A DNA stretch of 64,000 nt, from the NCBI RefSeq assembly GCF_030272615.1, contig NC_081413.1, forward strand, positions 607,886,209 to 607,950,208. Reading direction: 5' to 3'. This DNA comes from Cryptomeria japonica. Lineage: Eukaryota; Streptophyta; Pinopsida; Cupressales; Cupressaceae. The notes under the pieces were generated by a model, which saw only the letters and a list, made by a program, of their open reading frames with translations, ran no database searches and was not told where the DNA came from. Of this stretch, positions 22,876 through 32,936 are shown piece after piece. The position numbers and the translations under genes are program-made. Positions within the stretch are counted from its first letter, which is position 1; every line of letters starts with the position of its first letter.

Positions 22876-25800
22876 TACTATTATAATATTAATTTTATGA
22901 GTAATGTTAGAAGGAAAAGATAAACTAAAATGAGGTTGAAGTTTTTAAATAAAAAGGAATTTAAGTGGTGACACACACATGAGGTCATAATTTATTTGAA
23001 AATTGCTTCTTTTCTCAATATCCTAATTAAGCATATGGTGTAGGAGAAATAAGAAGATTCTATAAAAGATTTTAAATTCAAAATATTAAGGAATAAATAT
23101 TATATTTAGAAAATATATGACATGAGAGTTACAAAATGATTCTATGACAAGAATAATTCTATTCATGGAGTTTTTATTTATGACAAAGGAGTTACAAAAT
23201 GCATTTTAATAAATTGGAGGAGAATTCAAATTTGAATTTTGAATGCATGGTCAAATGTAACCCCCACTATGACAACAATCATTTTTGCATGAAATTAATT
23301 TAGAAATTGTTTATTTTCTCAATATGTTAATTTAGCACATGTTGTAGGAGGAAATGAGAAGTTTCTAGAAGTGAATTTAAAATTTCATCTTCTTGCATGT
23401 AATTCCCCCACTATGTCAAAAATCAATTTTGCATGAAGTCAATTTCAATTAATTCTTTTGAAAGTGGGAATGGTGAACCTATTCTATATAATGTATGCTA
23501 AACTTTCGAAGAAGGAAGTTCATTTTGGCTTGGAGAAAATCTGTAATTTGGGGAGTTCTTGCAATTTCTTGTCGGTAGTGGTAGGATTTTGTAGATTCAT
23601 TACTTTGTAGGATACCCAATCTTTTGAAGGAATCTTATCAAGCTACTAGGAAGGATTGAAGGCTAGCTGGGAGATTTGGAGGCACTTCAACAACAAGTGT
23701 TTCATTCAATCGAGGTTCTCTCTATGCCTACCCTTTTGTTATCTTTTAAATGGAAAAGAAGGGGATATTGTGATATGTTATATAGATACTATAGGAAATA
23801 GATCTCTTTTCCTTCTTACTGCATGTATATATTTTCCTTGTAGACGATATTTATGTAAAAAAAAGGGGGGAGAGAAATTTTATTCACTTGCATGTTTTTT
23901 TTCCTATTGTAAAACTTTGTAGTTAAAATAATATTTGCATATTCTCAAAAAGATTTTGATTCAGATTTTGACAGAGAAGAATTATATGCATAAAGGAAAT
24001 AAAAATTTATATGTCTAACAAATTTCTTTTCAATATGATTATCCCCTAAATTCCTCTGCTTACCTTTTCAAAATGTTAGTTTTCAAACAAAATTGTTAGG
24101 AACAAATTTACCTCTATGTGATTTTCTCCCTCTGAATATTATCTCTCTATGTGATTGTTCATCTCACAGTTTTTTTTTCTTTTATCCCTTCGAGTATACT
24201 AATTATCAAATAGCGTATCTCTCTGTGATTGTCCATCTCTCTGATTATTCATTTCTTTGAATATATTTTTCCTCAAAACGAGTTATCTCTTTGTCTTTCT
24301 AGATATTCATTCCCTGAGCATATTATTCTCCAACAATTTATCTCTCTAAGGAAATCTGTGACATTTATCTCTCCAGTAACTTGCGGAATTCATCTCTCTG
24401 AAAGTGATTACCTCTGGGTTATTCATCTCTGTGAAATCTCTCTTGTATCAAAAATTAATAAATTAAAACACAAAACCATATATACAAATGTAAGAATTTC
24501 TATATGTATGTTCTCATTGTCCAAAGTAATAATTTATCTTTTGTGTATTAAAACACTTGGTCTTCTATTTATATATATTTATAAACAATGTGGTGGACCC
24601 AAAAAATGGACGTAGCTACCCAATTTTGGCGACTACACTAGGAGTCTTCAAGAGAAAGTAAATTTATTATTAGTTAAATTGGCCTAATTATTTTGTTGGG
24701 CAATGTGGAAATGGAGTTGTTTCCCCAAAGTGTGGAAGCATATAATTGGACACTGTCATGGTGGAATGAATGAACATTGTAGGATCATTAAAATCCATAT
24801 GTTTCGATCAATTACTCTCTCACATGGTTTTGAAAATCAAAATGGAGATATTATATCATGAGGATAGGCATGGATGTGAAATATGGCACCATAAATACTC
24901 ATCTTCATTTCAACCAATGCTAGGTTTCACATCTACCACGGCTTGCAAATTATAACTCAACCATCTTTGATGACCCCCTTGAAAACGACAAGTCTGTTTA
25001 GTCTTAAAAAAAAGAGGTATAAAGATTTATAAACACTGTATTATAATATTAGTTTTAATAAAATTGGTGTTTCATTGCATGTTGTGTTGTTTTGTAATGG
25101 TATTAAAGCCCGAAGGTCAAGATTGGGGATGGGCAGCGGTAGCCCCCACCCACCCCACTCCCTGTGGGCTCTCCTTACCCCAATATAAACACATCTGCCT
25201 TCTATGTGGTTAATAAATGCATCCCTTTCGATACCGACTTCAATCAAATTCATCAATAAATGCATCAAGTTAGTTTTACGTTATTTGAAAACTAGTTAAT
25301 AATTAAAATTTAATAATATAGATTTAGAATATAGTTTGTTGGGTAAAATTTGTTGATGATAAATGTATTGGATTTAATTTTAATTAGGAATTAGATTATA
25401 ACCAATACAATTTTTTTTATAGTTAATAATTTATGAAAAGAAAATTTGATTTATTATAAATGGCATTGAATAGATTGAATTTTTATTTAATCTAAAATTC
25501 GGTTATAAATTTATTAATATCACTTGTATTCTTTTTCAAAGGGAAATAAATTTTAGGGATTTATTTCTTCCCTATCAAGTGAATAGGGCATCTCACATAT
25601 AATAATTAATGTTGTTAATTAGAGAATTTTCGATACCTTAAATCGGCTTTCTTTGATATTAAGATAGTAGTTAGATCTCCTTATAACTTTAATTTAGGAA
25701 AAAATCAAGAAGAGAGGTAATAATCACTTCAAGCTTTTGAGAAAATAAGTGAACCTATCCCAAGGTAGGGATTATTTCAAGGTCATTATTTATTTATAGT

Positions 25801-28179
25801 TTGCTTCAAATATTAGAGTCTCCTTAACAATTGTGAATTTTTCAACCAAGTGACTCAATATTAGTTAAATCTACCCTTATTTAAGAAGTTGAAATTATGC
25901 TAACCAATCATTATCATACAAGTTATATATTTCCTTGCTACCATCCAATTACTTATTATTGTTATTGTGTGAGTTGCATAGTCTTTCTCTTTTAGAATAT
26001 TAATCTCATGGAAGTAGGAGGTTGAACATTTGTTTGTTTGCATTAGATTCCAAGATATTGAATTATCACAAGACATTTAGAATAGTTGAATCAAATACTA
26101 GTCAAAGTTACCTTCTAACTTAAGGGGAATGAAAGGCTAGTAAAATCTACATGTAATTGAAGGGGAGAATTTCATAATTAAGCTTCACATAATCCAAAAT
26201 CTTTAGTATTAATTAGGAAGTGGGGAAAACTTTATTGAAATATTTACCAAATCCAAAATCTTTTTGGGAACCTCAAATCAAGTATTCACATTTGTTGTAA
26301 ATGCCTATGAACTTAGATTGAAGTAAACTTTAGAGACAAGCGTTGTCTCACTTATAAGAATTTGGAGATTAAAGATATTATTCAATAAAGTAGCATAACT
26401 TCAAGTGGAAGGAATAGTTGATCTCTTTTAATCATGCAAAGGTTGTGGCTTTAGTCCAAAGGTAGCTAGAAGTAGATTGTATAAAATTATTTAGGAGACT
26501 CAATATATTGATTAATTAGAAAGTTATTAGACCTCCTATTAATCTTATTTTCAAACATCAAAAATTGAAAATTATGTGATTATCAAGCTTCGTTAAATAG
26601 ATCTCACCTTCAAATAAGTAGAAGTTAAGTTTATTTCCAAAAAATAGCTATTTAATAATTTGATGCTTCTCTCAAGTAATAGTTTTGCGTGATAGTTTAG
26701 TAATTTCAATCTTTTCCATAAGTTATCTCTTATAAGTATCATATTTTTAAGCAATTGGTACCTTCATTTTAAATTTTCAAGTTCTAAGGTGTTAAATATT
26801 ATCATAGTTTTTCTTGTAGGAGTCGATATGTTGTTTCCATCAAATGTTCTTTCCAATCATGTATAACTTGTATCTTAGCTTTAGATTTCAAGCAATAATT
26901 CCTTGCATATAATAGTTTCTTTCATAATCATTTTAGTATATTGCCTACTTAAGATTCATAGCTTCCAAGCAATTAGTATTTTCATGCATTTAGTTCAAAT
27001 TCCAATTATTATCATAGTTTTCCTTCAAAGAAAATACTTTTTCCAAGTAGGTGATTTGTTTATGTTCATTTCAATTACATAAAATTTATACCCTAGTTTT
27101 TAATCTCAAGCATAATTCCTCGAATATTATAGGTTCTTTTTCATAGTTGAATTTGGTATATTGCTTTATTTAAGATTCATGAATTCAAAGTTAAATTCCT
27201 AGTTAGGCAACTAAACAAGAGAAGTTGGAACCAAAAATTAGCGGTGTTCGGTATCTATAGTGCCTCTGGATCACACTTACAGGTAATGTCGTCATGTTGA
27301 ACTACTGCACTTAATGACTAATAAAGCTACAATAACGACGTCTATGGCATCCTCCCTCTAAATCATCAGGGAGAAATAAGGGTCATTTGGAAATTAAAAT
27401 CCAAGGGGCAGGTAATCCCCCTTGGATCGATAATCTAAAAAGATTAATTTTTAAATGAATTTACATCCGATTAGTTGAACTTTAGATAACCCCCTTAGGG
27501 TTTGGATGTGTGTGAAGATTCTTGAAAATTTATTTTATCTTTATGATTTCAACAGATGATAATGGTTTAAGGGTGACCTATTTAATAGGAAATAGGACTT
27601 AGTTGTTTAGGCCACAAGCAAAGGGCCATCTTGAGCCTTTTTTTGTTCTATAGAGCTACCATCGTGGGTAGCAACCACAGAGAAACTGTCTAGGACATTG
27701 GCCCTAGAAAGGGTTGCATAACCACCAAACAGTTTACATTAAACCATAGTTAGAAACTAGAACTACATACTTTACGCCTTGATCCCATGCCGAAATGAGT
27801 ATGTAGGCAATCTAGGGACAAAGTTTTCCCTTGTACTCGGGCGTTCGGGGATGGGGATTAGGTTTTGGTTATGGGTGAGTAGTTGGTTCTTGAAGCTCCT
27901 TGGTCTTTTAATCAAATGGTGCAAATAATAATTGAAAGGTTAAAATTAATTCAATGCATACTTAGAAGGAATCCCATATGGATTTGCGTGACTTCCTGAG
28001 GCTTTAGGTAGAATTCTGAGGCGGAACTCAAGCTTGTTTATGTAATTATTTTAATATCCCTAAGGACAACGACCTCAGTGCACTCCTAGTAGGGAAGTGT
28101 AGTCTTTAGAGAGTGGCTCAGGACCCGGATGGTCCCAATGAGTCTAAAGTCTCTGGCCAGAGCATAACCTATTCTTATG

Positions 28180-28350
28180 AATAGATGCCTACCCCATTTG
28201 GGTAGATGCCTATCCTAGATTGGATAGATGAAACCTCATATCTCGTATGGTTAGATGCCTAGTCCTATATGTATAGATGCCTAACCCGTATGGTTAGATG
28301 CCCATCCCAATTGGATGGATGCCTATCTCGTTTGGATAGATGTACCTGAG
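28180..28350. repeat. Short degenerate tandem repeat in insertion G
   Basis: About eight units of 22-28 bp built on tggatagatgcctatccc variants (agatgcc near 28192, 28204, 28253, 28275, 28297 and 28319, for example). No coding potential. Confidence 0.75.
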
Positions 28351-28470
28351 TATGTGATTGAAACAAAAATAAATACGAATAAGTAAGAATAAGAAATCAA
28401 TATTTTTATATATTAAAAAAAAAAAATCAATTGAGTTTTTGGATTAAGTTAAGTGGGTTATTACATGTAG

Positions 28471-28744
28471 GCCCCCATATTATGTAATATCTTTTCATAT
28501 GGCCAGTGGATTGATATTGTGGGTCACAAATCCCACCGTGGTTTTTTCTCTTTGAGGTTTTCCACATATAATTCTCTGTGTTATATTATTCATTTGTGTG
28601 ATTGGCTTATTGATTGCTTTACTGCTTTCAATTATATATGTATCGATTTACTGGTTGGTGAATACATGATCAAATAAGGTTAAAATTGAACATTCTGGTA
28701 GAACACTGATTCACCCCCCCTCTCAATGTTCTTGGATTCCAACA
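28471..28744 (+). repeat. 3' LTR of element B, second part
   Basis: Resumes the LTR match at gcccccatattatgtaatat and ends GGATTCCAACA at 28744, followed by the TTCTA duplication at 28745-28749. Confidence 0.92.
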
Positions 28745-28749
28745 TTCTA

Positions 28750-29196
28750 AAACCCTAATTTCCCTTTCTTTACCTTGTTTTACTAAATCCTTATATCTCG
28801 AGTAGAAAGCTCTGATTCTCACATCATTTGTTGTGCTAAGATTGTGATTCAATTCTCTATCTTACCAAATGCTCTATGAGTAGTTTTGAATTATTCTCAA
28901 AGCTCGTTGATAAGATTTGTCATTACACATTGGTCACAATTCAAAGTGGTAAACATGATACCCTATTTCTTCCTCCTATTAGCAAGTAGAAATAGGAGGG
29001 CATAAATATACCCTCAAATTTCATCATCCTTAGTGAGCTCTAGGTGATTTTTTGATTTAATTAACAAAGTGGTTTTGTATAATGTGCTTCCTAATGTTGT
29101 ATTGTAGGTATTGTTATGTTGGGGGCTTCATTCAAAACTTTTGGGAATATCCTTTTTACCATTTATTTTTTGTAATTTAGCTTACATATGCGCAAG
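28750..29196. other. Flank between element B and an LTR of the F family
   Basis: About 450 bp with tgttgggggcttc near 29117 that resembles the 3' untranslated part of element F. It may be the worn 3' end of another F-family copy. No coding sequence. Confidence 0.4.
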
Positions 29197-30433
29197 TGTC
29201 TATAACGTCATAAAATTGTGACCCTTACAATTTTGATTGTGTTTTAGGTCCTCACCTTAGCGACTGCATCTCCCTACTCAATTGGGACCCCTCTTTGCAT
29301 CATTCTTCCATATTTCCTCATGTTTCAGCCCTTGTACCTTGTGACCCTGTCTAGGGCCCATAATAGGGTGGAATAGGGGTGTGGCGCCCCTATTCCCCCT
29401 CAGACAGGGGCATAGCACCCTTGTCCTCCCTCTTTGGGTGACCCTAAAATGGGTCCATTCGACCCTTGGACCTAATTTTCTATTTGGGATTTAATTTCCC
29501 CTATGTCGACCTTTGGTGAGAGGAAAATTAAACCCTTTAAGGAAAGTATAAAAGGGGATCTAGTCCTCTCATTTGCATAGGCGAAAAGAAGTGAAGATAA
29601 GCGAAAATTGGGAAAAACAAGCGAAAGGTCTCCATTATCATCATCAAGCATACAAGTGTTCAAGTCTTCAAGCATCCATCAAGTCTTCTTCTTCACGTGT
29701 CCTCTTTATTCATCCATTGGAGAAATATTACAACATTCATTGCAAGCTTGTGTGTGTGTTAGGGTTTTGTCATGTTACATGCCATTTCATGTAACACTTG
29801 TGATTACATTCAAGAAGCAAAGCTACTATCATCAACAAATTGCAGATCTACAAGGTATACATTTCCATTATTTACATTTAAGCATTTCCAATTACTTTCT
29901 TTCAAGGTTGATTCCTCAATCGGGGTTTGACTAAGGCAAACCCCTATCCACAACCCTTCTTCCCTTATTTTTTGTGTAAAGGTTACAGGTGTGCAGCTGT
30001 AATTACAGATTTAGGATTCATTTGCAGAGACGGAAAAACCCTTTTTGACTCACAGATTTTTCGAAGGACTGTGCATAACTTATGCATGGTCTCGACGAAT
30101 TTTCTCCAAATTTGTAGGGCAGGTCCATATCAATCTAAATACCTCAGATCCGAAGTTACAACACGATCTCGAATTGGTAGCTCCTAATTTCAGCCATTTT
30201 GTCTTCATTATCTGTATAGTCAACAAGTCAACTCTTCTACTTACAAAAGGGTAAATTGCATTGCACCCTTGCAATTCACTTAGTATTCAGATCCTTATTC
30301 ACTCTAAGGTTTGGATCTAGTGAATTCAACCCCTATTTTGAATGTAAATTATCTCCCACGTGAAAATCATCCTAGTGATTTCCTTTCTCTCTCCTAGGTG
30401 GGGAATCACTAGGGTTCAATTTTCCACTTTACA
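29197..30433 (+). repeat. Second complete LTR of the F family (1,237 bp)
   Basis: Starts TGTCTATAACGTC and ends TTTCCACTTTACA. TATAAAAGG at 29547-29555 matches the TATA box of the 12599-13770 copy, and the phrases gtgttagggttttgtcatg and ggggtttgactaaggcaaac are shared. Flanks gcaag and gtgtc do not match, so a target duplication is not preserved; it may be a solo LTR or the end of a truncated element. A 10 bp stem with two wobble pairs (30067-30092) replaces the hairpin of the other copies. Confidence 0.8.
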
Positions 30434-32615
30434 GTGTCATGTGACGGCTAAATTGAAGGCTAAAGAAGCATTGCAAATTGTACATCTTTTCTAGGGTGTC
30501 CAATTACACATTTTTTTAGCACTCATTTTAGTGTGTCTCATCCTAGTATGCATTACTACACTTCATTATGCACTTGTTTAATTATTAATTCAAAATGTGA
30601 GTCCTCTTAATAAAATCTTACATGGGCCCTTAATCATAGGTGTGCCCTTTAATTATTTCATCTCCTCATTTCTTTTACCTACCTAGACCCTATTTCAACA
30701 TGTGTGGCCTTTTGTATCTTACCTCAACATCACAACTCAATTTACATTTAATCCTAGCCTCTCATCAACATTCTGGGCCGTGGGTTAAAATTTAGGTCTG
30801 GGAGGGAGTAAGGGAACCTGGGTACCTTGCTCCCAAGGGCAGGCCAATCAAGGTGCTATGCTCCTCGATGTTTTAGCTCAAATTTGAACTTCTTAATGGT
30901 TAGCTTGGTCAAGCGGGAAATCGTTTCCCATGTTGGCCTGCTTTGAGTTTGACCTCAAAATGTTTGGTGAGGAGGTGAAGATCTGCAAATCAAAAGCAAA
31001 TCAACAAATATCAAGATTTTAATTAATTTTTCATTAATAAAATGGAAACTTCAAGAGATGTTGGAGGATAATAGGGAATTACTGACTGATGATTGACTAG
31101 TACCTCTCCCTTTGGGTGTGGTATGATTTTATGTTATTCTCATATTTCTACATACAAGCTTCAAATATGAGTTTCATTATTTCAAGATATGTGATTCATG
31201 TAATCTCATTGTCAGTATCATTTAGGGTTTTAATCTAATACATTTGAGTGGATCTCTAGGCTATTTTAATGCATATTTAGCTCATAGCAATCTTAGATAC
31301 ACTTAAGATTCAAGAGAACACACAATTCCAATTTCGATATCGATTATTTGTGGAGTTGGAAATCACCAAAATAGGGGATTGACTAAGGAAAATCCCTATA
31401 TATCCACACACACACCATTTTTTTGTGTTGCCTAGGTTAAACTATAGTTCCAGGTCAGATTGCGACAAAAGAAACTGCCTTTTGACACTGTCATAGACTC
31501 ATATCACAAGTTTCAACCTCATTTGCAGGGAGCCAGCTACCTAAGGCACCCTAGTCCCGGGATCAAGGAGTCCTGGGTGCCATAGTCCCCTTAGATCCAG
31601 TTTATATTTCACCTAGAGTGAGAACAAGCATCTAAGAACCCAAATCCAGAATCTCAGCCAATTTCTTAGTCTCAGGAACCAGTTGCCTTGGGTGATCTGA
31701 TCTCAACATAAATAGTCCAGATTTAAATCACATGTGCACTATGCTCTTCCCATTTCTTTTTTTGCATCTGATTTGTAATTTACAAATTTTGGTTACAATT
31801 ATTTTCAGATCAAAGTTTAAAACCCTAGCCTTTTGTATCATTCAAATTGACATCTCCAAGCAACAAAAGAATAGAAGCCCTAAGATCATAGATATTGAAT
31901 TGGCTTTCTTGGATAAGGGGTTAGTCAATCATTTTGTCTCTTGGTGGCTCCGTAGTCTAATGTGATTGGAAAAGGGTATTCTCAACCTAGTTAGCCTATC
32001 CTATTCTCCAACCATCAAAGTTAGAGATATTGTTGAGGATGGTAGGTGAAGTTGGTTAAGGTAGAGACTTCGATGAATGTTGTAGATTATTACTAAGTCT
32101 TTGAACATGAAGAAGTTCAAATGGTGTTCAGAGTTTATGGGCCTCTCGAATTAAAACATGATGCTAGTACCCCTCTTATTGCTATTGCAAGGTATTTGAT
32201 AAGTTGGAGATTTTTTAGGAAAAAAGTGTCTCAACCTTGCAATAACACAAGGTTATTGTTGATAAATGAGTGTGAGGGATTGCAAGGGGGGGTGCCCCCT
32301 TTGTGGGGTTTGAGGGGGATGGTCCCCTCAGTAGGGGGTCTGGGGGCTATGCACCCCAATAGGCCCTCAAAAGCCACATTTCATGTATAATTTATCATTG
32401 TAAATCTTGATTATTTATGAGTACCTTCATGGATCTAATTGTGGATATTTTGTGTACTTTTCCTGTCCTAGAAGGCAACATTATTTTATGAGGGAATTGT
32501 ATTATGGCTATGTATTGTGATGCATTATGATATGATCTTCTAGATTTAGTATTTGATCTATGTGGTTCTTAGTTGTATTTGGCCATTGTAAGAAAAAATG
32601 ATATATCACCTCAAC
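30434..32615. repeat. Decayed sequence with a distant F-family LTR relative
   Basis: Between about 31350 and 31960 the phrase ggggattgactaaggaaaat and the following tccacacacacacc, ttccaggtcagatt and ctcatttgcaggg run in the same order as the end of the F-family LTRs, with much drift. The 30770-30880 part (tgggagggagtaagg, gctcccaagggcaggcc) resembles its GC-rich middle. A G-rich patch lies at 32279-32355. No coding sequence is supported. Confidence 0.4.
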
Positions 32616-32705
32616 TTCATTCACACTAATTATCAAGAGAGTATTTCTGGATTCAATTGTGTGAAAGATTTTAGCATCAAGAGAGTCAAATTATTTGACT
32701 CTCTT

Positions 32706-32748
32706 CATCCTGATGATGGATCACGGAGTGTGATCCGAAACGTTGATG
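32706..32748 (+). ncRNA. Hammerhead-ribozyme-like motif, unit 1
   Basis: CATC (32706-32709) precedes CTGATGA (32710-32716). A stem GGATCAC/GTGATCC (32718-32724, 32730-32736) encloses the loop GGAGT. GAAA follows at 32737-32740, then CGTT and GATG (32745-32748), which can pair with CATC. The order stem I, CUGAUGA, stem II, GAAA, minimal stem III (ACGU), UH, stem I is that of a type I hammerhead with almost no stem III, a form that acts as a dimer. The predicted cut is after 32744. A non-canonical extra T (32717) sits at the foot of stem II, so activity is uncertain. Confidence 0.5.
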
Positions 32749-32800
32749 CTAAAATCTTTCACACAATCGAATCCAGAAATACTCTCTATTTGACTCTCTT

Positions 32801-32843
32801 CATCCTGATGATAGATCACAGAGTGTGATCCGAAACGTTGATG
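32801..32843 (+). ncRNA. Hammerhead-ribozyme-like motif, unit 2
   Basis: Same layout 95 bp downstream: CATC, CTGATGA at 32805-32811, stem GATCAC/GTGATC (32814-32819, 32825-32830), GAAA at 32832-32835, then CGTTGATG. One stem II pair is lost compared with unit 1 (GGATCAC changed to AGATCAC). Two copies in tandem would allow the dimeric fold expected for a minimal stem III. Confidence 0.45.
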
Positions 32844-32936
32844 CTAAAATCTTTCACACAATAGAATCCAAAAATACTCTCTTGATAATTATATGATGGA
32901 TTGTGGAAATCTCTTAGAATTGATTCATTCACACTA

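Larger units (their letters stand above)
22788..28465. mobile_element. Nested non-coding insertion G, 5.7 kb, inside the 3' LTR of element B
   Basis: Starts TGTCATAACCC and ends GGGTTATTACA. The ends are inverted copies of each other with one mismatch (TGTCATAACCC against TGTAATAACCC). The flanks are tgcag (22783-22787) and tgtag (28466-28470), a 5 bp target duplication with one change. TG...CA ends and a 5 bp duplication are LTR-retroelement properties, but no internal pair of LTRs and no coding frame is found. Contents: a TTA microsatellite (22826-22873), AT-rich sequence, a primer-site-like phrase ttttggcgactacacta at 24623-24639, a GC-rich patch near 25100-25190, and short repeats at 28180-28350. 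It may be one very long solo LTR or a decayed large retrotransposon derivative. Confidence 0.75.
16260..28744 (+). mobile_element. Copia-type element B with gag and an unknown long frame, no pol; carries a nested insertion
   Basis: A 901 bp 5' LTR, tRNA-Met primer-binding site, gag-like frame with four zinc knuckles, a 1,056-codon frame of unknown function, a GGGGGAGC motif, polypurine tract and 3' LTR are all on the plus strand. The 3' LTR is interrupted by insertion G (22788-28465). Excluding that insertion and its 5 bp duplication, the element is about 6.8 kb. The perfect TTCTA duplication proves that it is one unit. No protease, integrase, RT or RNase H can be read in any frame, so it needed an autonomous partner. 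Multiple polypurine motifs and the copia primer site recall SIRE/Maximus-type copia elements; that lineage call is an inference. Confidence 0.85.
32616..32936. mobile_element. 295 bp insert with two hammerhead-like units and 13 bp direct repeats
   Basis: Perfect 13 bp direct repeats ttcattcacacta (32616-32628 and 32924-32936) bracket the insert. Inside are two 95 bp tandem units (32693-32787 and 32788-32882). A 53 bp inverted copy of the unit's second half follows: left arm 32628-32680 against 32838-32890, two mismatches. A partial inverted copy next to tandem terminal repeats, a short tail and variable target duplications above 10 bp is the layout of Penelope-like elements, whose terminal repeats carry hammerhead ribozymes. 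Such elements are known in conifers. No RT or GIY-YIG coding sequence is present, so this would be a terminal-repeat-only remnant or a short parasite. Assignment is an inference. Confidence 0.6.

Noticed and set aside
28180-28350. CRISPR-like regular repeat
   Set aside because: Units are 22-28 bp, imperfect and directly adjacent with no unique spacers, in a plant-type genome.
7824-30433. One giant element from the LTR at 12599 to the LTR at 29197 with B nested in it
   Set aside because: No primer site follows 13770 and no polypurine tract precedes 29197, while a polypurine-like tract does precede 12599. Pairing 7824-8264 with 12599-13770 is better supported.
32628-32890. microRNA precursor
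   Set aside because: The inverted arms are long, but the tandem 95 bp units, the 13 bp target duplication and the CTGATGA/GAAA cores fit a mobile element with ribozyme-like motifs better.
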